This document shows, in pieces, positions 22,810-31,583 of a stretch of 64,000 nt of DNA (position 1 is the first letter of the stretch; each line of letters starts with the position of its first letter). Below the pieces are notes generated by a model. It saw only the letters and a list, made by a program, of their open reading frames with translations. It had not been told where the DNA came from and did not search any database. This DNA is from Clostridia bacterium (GTDB lineage: Bacteria > Bacillota > Clostridia > Christensenellales > Borkfalkiaceae): assembly GCA_017536205.1 (NCBI GenBank), contig JAFXHX010000003.1:186001-250000 (forward strand), in the 5' to 3' direction. A program made the position numbers and the translations under genes.

Positions 22810-23715
22810 TTACTTTTCTTGTTCTTCACGAATAACGATTGCAGTTTTTGCAAAGCGTTTAACCGATTCGATACCACTTTCGCATTTTGCTTTACTTGAA
22901 TAGTCTTCACTAATGCAAATAACTCTGTTTGATTGCGATAATAATTTGTAACGATAATGGCCGTATTTATCAACCGAAATTGCAAAGTTACCGTCGTCAA
23001 CGTTTTTCTTAATAGTTTCAATGCCGTTTTTAACGCCCGATAACGACTTGTAATATTCCGTTTGAAGAACTAACACGCCGTTAGATGCAGTAAGGCAAGC
23101 AAAGAAGCCGTTCTCGTCGTCTTTAATCTTCCATTTGCCAAGGTAGTTCTTTTTATCGTCAGTAGTTTCAACAGGTTTTGACTCTGCCTTTTTGGGCTCT
23201 GCTTTTTTAACTTGTTTAGGCTCAGTGTCTGCCTTTTTGGGCTCTGCTTTCTTAACTTCCTTAGGCTCAGCGTCTGCCTTTTTGGGTTCTGCTTTTTTAA
23301 CTTGTTTAGGCTCAGCGTCTGCCTTTTTAGGTTCTGCTTTCTTAACTTCTTTAGGTTCGGCTTTTGCCTTTTTAGGCTCGGCTTTTTTAACTTCTTGTTT
23401 TTTAGGTTCTACGCTAGGTTTAACTTCTTCTTTGGTAGGCTCAACGTTAAGTTCAACCACTTCTGCAGTAAGAGTTTCTTTTGCCATAACGGGGTTTGCA
23501 GAGTTGTTTGAAATGTTTTCAATCTCTTGGGGGGTTAGGGCTTGAACTGATTTTTGAATAAACGTTTCTTGCGTTTTCTTTTGTTTTGCTTTCTTCTTTT
23601 TAACCGAAATAACTATGATAAAAAATATTAAAAGAGCAAGAACGATTACGCCAGCCAAAATTAAGTATAGGTGTTCTTCATATAAGTTTTTAAAAAATGC
23701 AAATATTTGTTCCAT
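22810..23715 (-). CDS. Membrane-anchored DUF1508 (YegP-like) protein with KAEPKKA repeats
   Basis: A 301-residue protein. One N-terminal span (residues 18-37) is followed by a KKKKAKQKK cluster, so the rest is probably cytoplasmic. Residues about 106-178 are a Lys/Pro/Glu/Ala low-complexity region of five 15-residue units (AEPKxVKKAEPKKAD). The C-terminus has two DUF1508/YegP units, 193-238 (GKWKIKDDENGFFACLTASNG...GIETIKKN) and 250-290. DUF1508 has no established role. The repeat resembles histone H1-like or TolA-like spacers; whether it binds nucleic acid or spans a distance is unknown. Confidence 0.7.
   Translation of the reverse strand: MEQIFAFFKNLYEEHLYLILAGVIVLALLIFFIIVISVKKKKAKQKKTQETFIQKSVQALTPQEIENISNNSANPVMAKETLTAEVVELNVEPTKEEVKPSVEPKKQEVKKAEPKKAKAEPKEVKKAEPKKADAEPKQVKKAEPKKADAEPKEVKKAEPKKADTEPKQVKKAEPKKAESKPVETTDDKKNYLGKWKIKDDENGFFACLTASNGVLVLQTEYYKSLSGVKNGIETIKKNVDDGNFAISVDKYGHYRYKLLSQSNRVICISEDYSSKAKCESGIESVKRFAKTAIVIREEQEK
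23182..23400 (-). repeat. 45-bp tandem coding repeat
   Basis: About five units of 45 bp encoding the KAEPKKA region of the DUF1508 protein. Units differ at a few positions (PKQ/PKE, ADA/ADT). Such arrays change length by slippage or recombination. Confidence 0.75.
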
Positions 23716-23837
23716 AATCTATTCCTTTATATTATTTTCAATAATATTTTATTACTTTTTTTTAAATTAGTCAACTCTAATATTGCAAAATATTTGTGAA
23801 AATGTTAAAATAGGAACGAATAAGGAGCGATAAGGGC

Positions 23838-25052
23838 ATGAATAGGGAAAATACAAAAAAATATAAATACCTAATAGTTGGCGGTGGCGTTTCGGCGCTT
23901 GCGCTTTCGGTGCTACTTGCTAGCAAAGAAGGCGGTGAAAGCGTTGCCGTTTTAGAAAGGCTTGATAGGGTTGGTAAAAAACTTCTATCTACGGGAAACG
24001 GGCAGTGTAACGTTTTGCCACTTTCTAATGAAACTAGCAATTATCACGGGGAAAACCCTTCGTTTTTTAACCAAATACTAAAAAAATACGGTAATAGTGA
24101 AATTACGGCGTTTTTAAAATCGCTAGGTGTAATTTTAACGCTTGACGGCGATAAGTATTACCCTTACTCCAAACAAGCGTCGTCGGTACTAGATGCGTTC
24201 CGCTTTAAAATTGAAAGCCTTGGCGTTAACGTTTTTACGGGCGAAAAGGTTACTCAAATTACTAAAGAAAACAACTTTAAAATCGTTACCGAAAGTAAAA
24301 GCGAATACTGCTCGCAAAACGTAATAATTGCAACGGGTGGCTCGGCGCAAAAATCGTTTGGAACTGACGGTAACGGTTATAATTTACTAAAATCTTTCGG
24401 GCATACGGTAACCCCGATATACCCGTCTATCGTTCAACTAAAAACTAACTTAAAGCAAGTTAAAGGGCTTAAAGGTCTTAAACAAAAGGTAAATGCAAAA
24501 GCAGTTGTAAACGGCAAAGAACTTGCGTCGTTTTACGGTGACGTTATGTTTACCGATTACGGCGTTAGTGGTAACGCAACCTTTTACCTTTCTTCTTACC
24601 TTTACGCTGGTGGCGATATGGTTATCGACTTTTGCCCCGACATCTCTCAATTAGAACTTACAAACATTTTAAAAGAAAAGCAAATAAGTTGCCCATATTT
24701 AACGGCAGAATATTTGCTTTCGGGAATTATAAACAACAAAATAGCGTGCGCCGTTTTACGAAACGGTGGCTTTAACCTATCAGGTAGCATTTCTTCGCTT
24801 AACGCCGAAAAGGTTGCTTTGGCTATTAAAAACTACGTTTTATCGGTAAACGGAACTATGGGTTTTGAAAACGCTCAGGTTACAAAAGGCGGTGTTAAAA
24901 CCAGCGAGTTTGGTTTAGATATGCAAAGTAAACTCGTTTCGGGGCTTTACGCAACGGGCGAAGTTTTAGACGTTGACGGCGACTGTGGTGGCTTTAACGT
25001 TAAGTGGGCGCTTGCATCGGCGCTTGCGCTTTACGGCGGTATATATGATTAA
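23838..25052 (+). CDS. HI0933/BaiN-like FAD-dependent oxidoreductase
   Basis: A 404-residue flavoprotein. The N-terminal dinucleotide loop is LIVGGGVSALALSVLLA, followed by RVGKKLLSTGNGQCNV, the signature of the HI0933 (YhiN/BaiN) family. IATGGSAQKSFGTDGNGY and the C-terminal LYATGEVLDVDGDCGGFNVKWALASAL match that family too. The physiological substrate is not known in most members. The 3' end overlaps by 8 bases the next FAD protein gene. Confidence 0.82.
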   Translation: MNRENTKKYKYLIVGGGVSALALSVLLASKEGGESVAVLERLDRVGKKLLSTGNGQCNVLPLSNETSNYHGENPSFFNQILKKYGNSEITAFLKSLGVILTLDGDKYYPYSKQASSVLDAFRFKIESLGVNVFTGEKVTQITKENNFKIVTESKSEYCSQNVIIATGGSAQKSFGTDGNGYNLLKSFGHTVTPIYPSIVQLKTNLKQVKGLKGLKQKVNAKAVVNGKELASFYGDVMFTDYGVSGNATFYLSSYLYAGGDMVIDFCPDISQLELTNILKEKQISCPYLTAEYLLSGIINNKIACAVLRNGGFNLSGSISSLNAEKVALAIKNYVLSVNGTMGFENAQVTKGGVKTSEFGLDMQSKLVSGLYATGEVLDVDGDCGGFNVKWALASALALYGGIYD

Positions 25053-26589
25053 ACTTTCAGGGTTAAAACTTAATATTAACGCTAGCGAGAGTGACCTTGT
25101 AGATTTAGCGCTTAAAAAGGCTAAAATGTCACGCCGTGATTTAAAATATTTTAAACTTGAAAGAAAATCGCTTGACGCAAGAGATAAAAACAATATTTTC
25201 TATTCGTGCACGGTAACTCTATCTAATAAGGAGCAACCTAAAATAGAAAGAGTTTATCCTAAAGTAAACGGTGGTAGCGTTTTAGTAGTAGGCGCAGGCC
25301 CTGCGGGGCTTTTTTGTGCGCTTGACCTTTTGCGTTACGGCTTTAAAGTTACGCTAGTTGAAAGGGGCTTACCCGTTGACGAGCGTGAAAAGGAATATGA
25401 AAAGTATTTGTCAACTCGCATTTTAAACACCGACTGTAATATTCAGTTTGGCGAAGGTGGCGCAGGCGCTTTTTCAGACGGGAAACTAAACACCCAAGTG
25501 GGTGGCGAACTCGTTAAAGAAGTTTTATTAGACTTTGTTAGTTTTGGTGCGCCTTGCGAAATAGAGTACATCTCTAAACCGCATATAGGTAGCGACAATT
25601 TAAAAAACGTTGTTAAAAATATGCGCTTAGAAATTATAAGGCTTGGCGGAAAGGTGTTGTTTTCAACAAAACTTACCGACCTTACTATATCTGGTGGAAA
25701 GGTTAGCGCAGTTTATTTAAACGGCGAAAAGCAAGAGTTTAGCGAAGTTGTGCTTGCAGTTGGGCATAGCGCAAGAGACGTTTACGAAGTTTTAAATATC
25801 CGTGGCGTTATGATGGAGAGTAAAGACTTTGCTGTTGGCGTTAGAATAGAACACTTACAAAGCGATATAAACCTAGCGCAGTACGGCGAAAAGTACGCCT
25901 ATAATAAAAATATGCCCGTTGCCGATTATAAACTTACGTCAAACGTGAACGGCAGGGGCGTGTTTACTTTTTGTATGTGCCCGGGTGGCTACGTTATGCC
26001 GTCGCAGTCAAATAAAAACACCGTTGTGGTTAACGGTATGAGTAACTATTTGCGAAACGGCGAAAACGCAAACTCGGCAATAATTTGCCAAGTTTTTAAA
26101 AAGGACTTTGGCGAAGGGCTATTCGACGGGGTTAACTATCAAAAACGCCTTGAAGAAAGCGCGTTTACGTTAGGTGGCGAAAACTATTCAGCCCCCGTAT
26201 CTCTACTCGGCGACTTTTTAAAGGGCGAAAACTCAACTTCTTTTGGAAAGGTAAAGCCAACTTATGCGCTAGGCGTTAAAAAAGCCGACCTAAATAAGGT
26301 TTTAGGCGAAAACCTTTCAACTTCAATAAAGTTAGGCGTTTTGGAAATGGGTAAAAAGATAAAAGGTTTCGACTCGTACGACGCCGTTTTAACGGCAGTT
26401 GAATCTAGAACGTCTTCGCCCGTTAGAGTTTTAAGAAACGAAAAACTTCAAAGCGTTTCGGCAACTAACTTATACCCGTGTGGCGAAGGGTGTGGCTACG
26501 CTGGTGGAATAACTAGCGCTGGGGCAGACGGAAAGCGCGTTGCAAAGCAACTTGCAATAAAATACGGCGCTCAATTTGAACGAAATTAA
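25045..26589 (+). CDS. FAD-dependent dehydrogenase (COG2509-like)
   Basis: A 514-residue protein with an N-terminal RNA-binding-like ~75-residue region (ESDLVDLALKKAKMSRRDLKYFKLERKSLDAR), then the FAD loop LVVGAGPAGLFCALDLLRYG and the conserved FGEGGAGAFSDGKLNT. The C-terminus YPCGEGCGYAGGITSAGADG binds FAD. This is the family of large uncharacterised dehydrogenases common in Bacillota. ATG 25045 overlaps the previous stop; a longer reading frame from 24973 lies inside the upstream gene and is unlikely. Confidence 0.8.
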   Translation: MIKLSGLKLNINASESDLVDLALKKAKMSRRDLKYFKLERKSLDARDKNNIFYSCTVTLSNKEQPKIERVYPKVNGGSVLVVGAGPAGLFCALDLLRYGFKVTLVERGLPVDEREKEYEKYLSTRILNTDCNIQFGEGGAGAFSDGKLNTQVGGELVKEVLLDFVSFGAPCEIEYISKPHIGSDNLKNVVKNMRLEIIRLGGKVLFSTKLTDLTISGGKVSAVYLNGEKQEFSEVVLAVGHSARDVYEVLNIRGVMMESKDFAVGVRIEHLQSDINLAQYGEKYAYNKNMPVADYKLTSNVNGRGVFTFCMCPGGYVMPSQSNKNTVVVNGMSNYLRNGENANSAIICQVFKKDFGEGLFDGVNYQKRLEESAFTLGGENYSAPVSLLGDFLKGENSTSFGKVKPTYALGVKKADLNKVLGENLSTSIKLGVLEMGKKIKGFDSYDAVLTAVESRTSSPVRVLRNEKLQSVSATNLYPCGEGCGYAGGITSAGADGKRVAKQLAIKYGAQFERN

Positions 26590-26608
26590 ATAAAATCGTT
26601 TAAAAATC

Positions 26609-26637
26609 TTTACAGTTTAAAGTTTTTGTAGTAAAAT
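26609..26637 (+). promoter_or_regulatory. Promoter with near-leaderless start
   Basis: TTTACA and TAAAAT with 17-base spacing. The ATG at 26647 is only 9 bases past the -10 box and lacks an SD. Confidence 0.65.
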
Positions 26638-26646
26638 ACAATTACG

Positions 26647-27024
26647 ATGGAAGTTAAAAAGTGTTCTTACCACGCAAGTTTCGGTGGTGAGATTTCAAAC
26701 GTAACCACTTCGTGCTCAATTGAAAGGCGGGGTGGTTTTTCAAAGGTTACTTTTAGTAACGATTCAATAAACTATTCTTTTTTAATAGGCAAAGCCACGG
26801 TTACAATTTCGGCATTTTCTCAAACGGAGTATTCTTTTACTCTTGCCGAAAATAAGCGCAATAATTTTTCCATAACGCTTGGTGGCGCCGTTTTAAACGC
26901 ACAAGTTTGGTGCAAATCCCTTAAAATTGAAAATAATAACGGTAATTTATTAGTTAAAGCAAGTTATCAAACGGAAATTGGCGATACTGTTACGCCGATA
27001 GACTTTTCGCTTACCGTTTTATAG
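26647..27024 (+). CDS. DUF1934-like beta-barrel protein
   Basis: A 125-residue all-beta protein with alternating hydrophobic strands. Its C-terminal half (GGAVLNAQVW..., LLVKASYQTEIGDTVTPIDFSLTVL) resembles DUF1934 (YwiB, calycin-like), a guess from pattern rather than a firm match. It heads a unit with the metallo-hydrolase and rho genes. No SD is present; the mRNA is probably leaderless. Confidence 0.5.
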   Translation: MEVKKCSYHASFGGEISNVTTSCSIERRGGFSKVTFSNDSINYSFLIGKATVTISAFSQTEYSFTLAENKRNNFSITLGGAVLNAQVWCKSLKIENNNGNLLVKASYQTEIGDTVTPIDFSLTVL

Positions 27025-27031
27025 GAGTTTT

Positions 27032-27637
27032 ATGAAAATAACCTATTTTGGTCACTCGCATTTTTTAGTGGAAGGAAAGGACTATTCCATTACGCTAGAC
27101 CCCTTTTCAAATATAGGACTTAAAGAGTTTGAAACAAGGTCAGACTATCTTTTTTGCTCGCACGGGCATTACGACCACTCTAACTTTAAGTTGTGCACGG
27201 GCGCAAAACCCGTTTACGGCATTAAAGAGTTTGAAACGCTAAAAGTTTTTCACGACGAAAAGGGTGGTTCGCTCCGTGGCGAAAACGAAGTTTTAATTTT
27301 TTGGCTAGACGGGTTTAAACTTGCCTTTTTAGGCGATATAGGCGAGAATAACAACGAAATGCTTATTGAAAAACTTAAAGGGGTAGACGTTTTGTTCGTT
27401 CCCGTTGGTGGAACTTATACTATAACCGATAAAGGCGCTTACGAGTACGCTATAAAGTCGGGGGCAAAAACGGTAATTCCCATGCACTATCACGTTTTAA
27501 ACTCAACGGTTGATATTGAGGGTGTTGCCCCGTTTTTACAAAGGTTTGAAAGTTTTAAAGTTGAAAAAAGCCCGCTAAAATACTGCGGGCAAAAAGGCGT
27601 TATAAGGCTTTTGAGTATGCAAGGAGAAAAGTTATGA
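27032..27637 (+). CDS. UPF0173-type metal-dependent hydrolase
   Basis: A 201-residue metallo-beta-lactamase-fold protein. The HxHxDH metal motif appears as HGHYDHSN near residue 44; further ligands are GDIGENN and PMHYHV. The start ITYFGHSHFLVEG is typical of UPF0173/YtkL. Substrate unknown. AGGAG precedes ATG; the stop overlaps the rho start as ATGA. Confidence 0.82.
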   Translation: MKITYFGHSHFLVEGKDYSITLDPFSNIGLKEFETRSDYLFCSHGHYDHSNFKLCTGAKPVYGIKEFETLKVFHDEKGGSLRGENEVLIFWLDGFKLAFLGDIGENNNEMLIEKLKGVDVLFVPVGGTYTITDKGAYEYAIKSGAKTVIPMHYHVLNSTVDIEGVAPFLQRFESFKVEKSPLKYCGQKGVIRLLSMQGEKL

Positions 27638-28965
27638 AATACACGAGAGAATATCTTGATAAAAATATGAATTACGGTGACGTTAAAAATCTGCTTTCGT
27701 CACTTGGCTTTGCGCCCGGTAATAGGGGAAAAGAAGAACTTATAAACATAATAATCGACTATCAAGAAGGTAAAATAGAGCCTAAAAAAAGCAAGCGTGG
27801 TAGACCGCGTAAAACGAGCGTTGAATACCCTAGCGACGAGTTTAAAAATGATATTGTTAGTAGTGGTGAAGACGAAGTTTTAGACTATTCAGGGCAAACC
27901 CTTAAAGTTACGGGAACTTTTGAAAAAGTTAGTGAAGATTTTGGGTTTTTGCGTGGTGAAAGTTTGCGCCCGTCACCGTATAGCGACGTTTACGTTTCAA
28001 AGCCCGTTATAAGGGAATATAAATTAAAACAAGGCGATTATATCGAAGGCGTTGCCGTTTGCAAAAGATTAGAAAGCGCGCCGTCGCTTAAATCGGTAAC
28101 CAAAATTAACGGTTTAGAAAGTTTTAACGAAGAAAGAAAATCGTTTGAAAACTTAACCCCCGATTATCCCCGTGAAAAGTTTGAACTTTTAGGCGATTTA
28201 TCGGTAATTGATTTGTTTAGTCCACTTGGAAAAGGTCAACGCGCGCTTATCGTTGCAGAGCCAAAAGCAGGCAAAACAACAATGCTTAAAAAGATAGCCG
28301 AAAACGTTTTAAAAGATAGTTCGGTTAATAAGGTTATACTTCTTTTAATAGGCGAGCGCCCCGAAGAAGTTACAGATTTAAAACAATCGCTTAACGCAGA
28401 AATTATTTATTCAACGTTCGATGAAGATGCAGAACGCCACGTTAAAATTGCCGAAATTGCGCTTGATAAAGCAAAGCGAATAGCCGAAAACGGTGGCAAC
28501 GCCGTAATACTTGTCGATTCGCTTACAAGGCTTACAAGGGCTTATAACGAACTTAGTGTGTCTAGCGGAAAAACTATGTCGGGTGGTATTGATTACGGCG
28601 CGCTTTCAAACGCTAAAAAGTTCTTTGGCTCGGCAAGAAACTTGCTTGAAGGTGGTAGTTTAACTATTATTGCAACTTGTCTTGTTAATACCGGCTCGAA
28701 GATGGACGACGTTATTTACGAAGAGTTTAAAGGCACGGGAAACAGCGAAATAGTTTTAAAGCGTTCGCTTTGCGAAAGAAGAATATTCCCACCCGTTGAC
28801 GTTATTTTATCAGGTACTAGAAAAGAAGAACTTTTACTTGATGAAAAAACGCTTGCTAGCGTTTACAAAATTAGAAGAACGCTAGACCAAAACCAAATGA
28901 TAAAAGTTTTAGAGCGTTCTAGCTCGGCAGTTAACGCAAAAGATTTACTTGATAAAATTAACTAA
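27634..28965 (+). CDS. rho: Transcription termination factor Rho
   Basis: A 443-residue RecA-type hexameric helicase. The N-terminal helical domain is followed by a basic AT-hook-like KRGRPRK near residue 60, a cold-shock-type RNA-binding domain ([13 protein letters not shown]), then the ATPase: Walker [22 protein letters not shown], Walker [16 protein letters not shown] and the secondary-channel Q-loop region [10 protein letters not shown]. Length is standard. Its last 8 bases overlap a convergent gene. Confidence 0.94.
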   Translation: MKYTREYLDKNMNYGDVKNLLSSLGFAPGNRGKEELINIIIDYQEGKIEPKKSKRGRPRKTSVEYPSDEFKNDIVSSGEDEVLDYSGQTLKVTGTFEKVSEDFGFLRGESLRPSPYSDVYVSKPVIREYKLKQGDYIEGVAVCKRLESAPSLKSVTKINGLESFNEERKSFENLTPDYPREKFELLGDLSVIDLFSPLGKGQRALIVAEPKAGKTTMLKKIAENVLKDSSVNKVILLLIGERPEEVTDLKQSLNAEIIYSTFDEDAERHVKIAEIALDKAKRIAENGGNAVILVDSLTRLTRAYNELSVSSGKTMSGGIDYGALSNAKKFFGSARNLLEGGSLTIIATCLVNTGSKMDDVIYEEFKGTGNSEIVLKRSLCERRIFPPVDVILSGTRKEELLLDEKTLASVYKIRRTLDQNQMIKVLERSSSAVNAKDLLDKIN

Positions 28966-29515
28966 ACTCAATAAATCGTTTTATAAAGTTTTCGCCCATT
29001 CGTTCGGGGTGAAACTGAACGCCTTTAACGTTTAGAGTTTTATGTTTAAACCCTTCGATAACACCGTCATTACTATATAGCGTTGCCTTTAAGGTTGGAG
29101 AAAGACTGTCAACTGCTTGCTCGTGGTGCGAGTTAACTTTAAAACTATTCCCGTTTAAGTCGGTAACGTCGTGCTCGCAGTTAGCGTGCTCGTTAACGAA
29201 TTTTAGCGTTCCACCAAAAAACACGTTTATAAGTTGCATGCCTTTGCAAACGCCTAAAATGGGTTTACGTTCTTGCAAAAAACGGCGTATAAGGCAGTAT
29301 TCTCTTAAATCAGTAGGTAAATCAACGCTTTTTAAAGGGTGTAAAAGGTTGCCGTAAAAATACGGGTGAACGTTTAAACCACCCGTTAAAATTAAGCAGT
29401 CGCAATTACTTGAAAGGGTTAAATCGCTAGAATATATAGGCGTATGCCCAAGCATAGTAACGGCTTTAACGTAGTTATCTAGCATAAGTCCGTTACGGTA
29501 AATAAAAACTTTCAT
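28958..29515 (-). CDS. Class I glutamine amidotransferase (peptidase C26, PuuD-like)
   Basis: A 185-residue protein: LILTGGLNVHPYFYG at the oxyanion strand, nucleophile Cys in LGVCKGMQLINVFFGG, and catalytic His-Glu in GVQFHPERM. VNSHHEQAVD is typical of gamma-glutamyl-GABA hydrolases. It is shorter than classical PuuD (about 250). The start region MKVFIYRNGL lacks an SD. It is convergent with rho, overlapping by 8 bases. Confidence 0.78.
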   Translation of the reverse strand: MKVFIYRNGLMLDNYVKAVTMLGHTPIYSSDLTLSSNCDCLILTGGLNVHPYFYGNLLHPLKSVDLPTDLREYCLIRRFLQERKPILGVCKGMQLINVFFGGTLKFVNEHANCEHDVTDLNGNSFKVNSHHEQAVDSLSPTLKATLYSNDGVIEGFKHKTLNVKGVQFHPERMGENFIKRFIEFS

Positions 29516-29552
29516 ACTAAATAATATTCAAGGAAAAACAAAAAGTTTAATT

Positions 29553-30248
29553 ATGAATAACACTAAAATTAAGACCATAGGTATGGTCGTTGCAATGGAA
29601 AAAGAAGTTAAGCCGTTTTTAGATAATATCGGCACGTTAGCAATGCGCTTAAAGCACGGCGATTTTGAAGTTTACGGCTACAACGCCGAAGATAAGCAGG
29701 TGTTTCTAGTTCAAAGTGGAATAGGTGAAATATCTGCCGCCGCCGCAACTCAACTTTTAATAACCAAATACGGCGCCGAAATTATACTTAACTTCGGCGT
29801 GTGCGGTGGGCTAGTAAAAAGCAAAAAGGTGTTCGATACCGTTATAGTAAACGGCGTTGTTCATTACGATTTTGATTTATCGCCCATTGACAACGTTCCA
29901 CCCGCGCAGTACCCTAATTACGATAGCCCCGTAATAAAAGCCGACTTCGACCTTATAAGCGTTGCTAAAAAGGCTATGCCAAACGCCGAACTTGTTATAT
30001 GCGCATCTGCCGACAAGTTCGTTACCGACGAGAAAATTAAAGAGCGTTTGCATAAAGAGTTTTCGGCAAGCGTTTGCGATATGGAATGTGCAGGCGTTTT
30101 AATAACTGCTAACCTTAACGACGTTCCCGTTTTAATAGTTAAAGCTGTTTCAGATAGCGAAGGTGGAGCAGAAGAGTTTTCAAAATGCGTTCATAAAGCG
30201 GCAACCGAATACGTTGATGCGTTCGTTCAAATATTAAAGGAGTTTTAA
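29553..30248 (+). CDS. mtnN: 5'-methylthioadenosine/S-adenosylhomocysteine nucleosidase
   Basis: A 231-residue phosphorylase-fold enzyme that hydrolyses MTA and SAH to adenine and thioribose or ribosylhomocysteine. Visible are the acidic MEKEVKPF near the N-terminus, QSGIGEISAAAATQLLI, the ribose-site CDMECAGV and the catalytic Asp in VKAVSDSEGG. No good SD precedes ATG 29553. The next gene starts one base after the stop. Confidence 0.88.
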   Translation: MNNTKIKTIGMVVAMEKEVKPFLDNIGTLAMRLKHGDFEVYGYNAEDKQVFLVQSGIGEISAAAATQLLITKYGAEIILNFGVCGGLVKSKKVFDTVIVNGVVHYDFDLSPIDNVPPAQYPNYDSPVIKADFDLISVAKKAMPNAELVICASADKFVTDEKIKERLHKEFSASVCDMECAGVLITANLNDVPVLIVKAVSDSEGGAEEFSKCVHKAATEYVDAFVQILKEF

Positions 30249-30249
30249 A

Positions 30250-30780
30250 ATGGTAAGAGCAGTAAGTGTTTACAATAAAGATAAAGTTATAAGAATGGGC
30301 AAAAAAATGCGAAACAGGTCTATGATAGGTGCAATTATATTTTCGGTGCTACTAGTTGCGATGGGCGTTTTTAACGTCGTTATTGCGCTCACGCAAGAAA
30401 GTGGTCCTAACTGGCTTGCAACTGCTTTAGGCGTAGTCGTTGCTCTTTTAAGTTTTTACCCTATATATAAAGCAATTAACACCAACAAGAAAAACGTTGA
30501 AGAAACTATTAAGTCAATGAGGCTTAATAAGGGTGATTTAACGCTTGAATTCCTTATAAAAGAAAAGCGCATTGAAATTACCGCCACCCAAAACGAAACC
30601 GTTCAAACCGAAACGCTTATGATTAAAAACGTAACGGGCGTTCGACCCGAAAAAGAAGGCGTTGGCATTTGCGTTGGCGAAGATATGTATTATATTGAAA
30701 ATGGCGATATAGTCCAAGGAAATCGAGAAATGCTACTTAACATTTTTAAAAGGGCAGGCTTTAATATAAAAAAGAAATAG
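30250..30780 (+). CDS. Two-span membrane protein, unknown
   Basis: A 176-residue protein. A basic N-terminus (GKKMRNRS) precedes two close membrane spans (IGAIIFSVLLVAMGVFNVVIAL and WLATALGVVVALLSFYPIY), and the C-terminal 100 residues are a soluble beta-rich domain. The layout resembles YcxB-like proteins (two spans plus a PH-like domain), which I cannot confirm. It is coupled to mtnN by a 1-base gap. Confidence 0.5.
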   Translation: MVRAVSVYNKDKVIRMGKKMRNRSMIGAIIFSVLLVAMGVFNVVIALTQESGPNWLATALGVVVALLSFYPIYKAINTNKKNVEETIKSMRLNKGDLTLEFLIKEKRIEITATQNETVQTETLMIKNVTGVRPEKEGVGICVGEDMYYIENGDIVQGNREMLLNIFKRAGFNIKKK

Positions 30781-30827
30781 AATAAAAAACCACTCTCCCT
30801 AATAAATATTAAGTGGAGAGTTTAGTT

Positions 30828-31550
30828 TTGAAAAATAAAAATATAAAACTTGTAACCGATATAATTTTGTTGTTTACAGTTATTGCAGTTTTCTTGGTGG
30901 GTTTTTTTCCACAAGGCTACGTTACTATTTTTTCAAGTAGCAACAGTTCGGTAATTTATAAAGGCAGTGAAAGTTCAGGTGGCGTTGCGCTTACCTTTAA
31001 CGTTTACGAAAATACGGAAGTTGTAAACGAAATTATGGAACTTTTACTTAAAAAAGGCGCAACTGCAACCTTTTACGTTGGTGGATGTTGGGCAGATGAT
31101 AACGGCGAAACTATTAAAAAAATAGTTGAAAACGGGTTTGAAATAGGCAATCACGGATACTTTCATAAAGACCATAAAAAACTTTCTTATAAAGAAAATA
31201 TTAGCGAAATATCAAACTGTTCAAAAATTGTAAAATCATTTACAGGTTACGATATGAAGTTGTTTGCGCCACCATCAGGCTCGTATGGTCAAGAAACTAT
31301 AAACGCAACTAAAAAACTAGGCTATACGGCGGTTATGTGGAGTAAAGACACTATTGATTGGCGTGATACTAACGTTGACTTAATCGTTAAAAGGGCAACT
31401 AACTCTATATCTTCGGGCGACATTATTTTAATGCATCCTAAAAAGCATACCTTACAAGCGCTAGAAACTATTATAGATAAAATTGATAAAAAAGGCTTAA
31501 AAACTTTAACCGTATCAACTTGCGTTGGGTTAGAGCCTATCAAGGTTTAA
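30828..31550 (+). CDS. NodB-like polysaccharide deacetylase (YlxY-type), variant active site
   Basis: A 240-residue protein with an N-terminal membrane anchor (VTDIILLFTVIAVFLVGFF) and an outside CE4/NodB domain: GATATFYVGGCWADD, the metal His pair in NHGYFHKDH, FAPPSGSYG and DIILMHP. Motif 1, normally TFDDG, reads TFNVYEN, so the catalytic and one metal Asp are absent. I recall INVYWG-type variants among clostridial relatives, so this may be a subfamily trait. Position before an M16 peptidase matches the ylxY-mlpA order of Bacillus. TTG 30828 was chosen because GGAGAG lies upstream. Confidence 0.75.
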   Translation: MKNKNIKLVTDIILLFTVIAVFLVGFFPQGYVTIFSSSNSSVIYKGSESSGGVALTFNVYENTEVVNEIMELLLKKGATATFYVGGCWADDNGETIKKIVENGFEIGNHGYFHKDHKKLSYKENISEISNCSKIVKSFTGYDMKLFAPPSGSYGQETINATKKLGYTAVMWSKDTIDWRDTNVDLIVKRATNSISSGDIILMHPKKHTLQALETIIDKIDKKGLKTLTVSTCVGLEPIKV

Positions 31551-31583
31551 ACTATTAAAAAATAAACATACTAACGGAGAAAT

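Noticed and set aside
23182..23400. Possible CRISPR array
   Set aside because: Units are contiguous without spacers and encode an in-frame protein repeat.
23192..23545. Plus-strand frame with repeated LGSAFLTSLGSASAF-like units
   Set aside because: It is the antisense of the KAEPKKA tandem repeat in the DUF1508 gene and has no promoter or SD.
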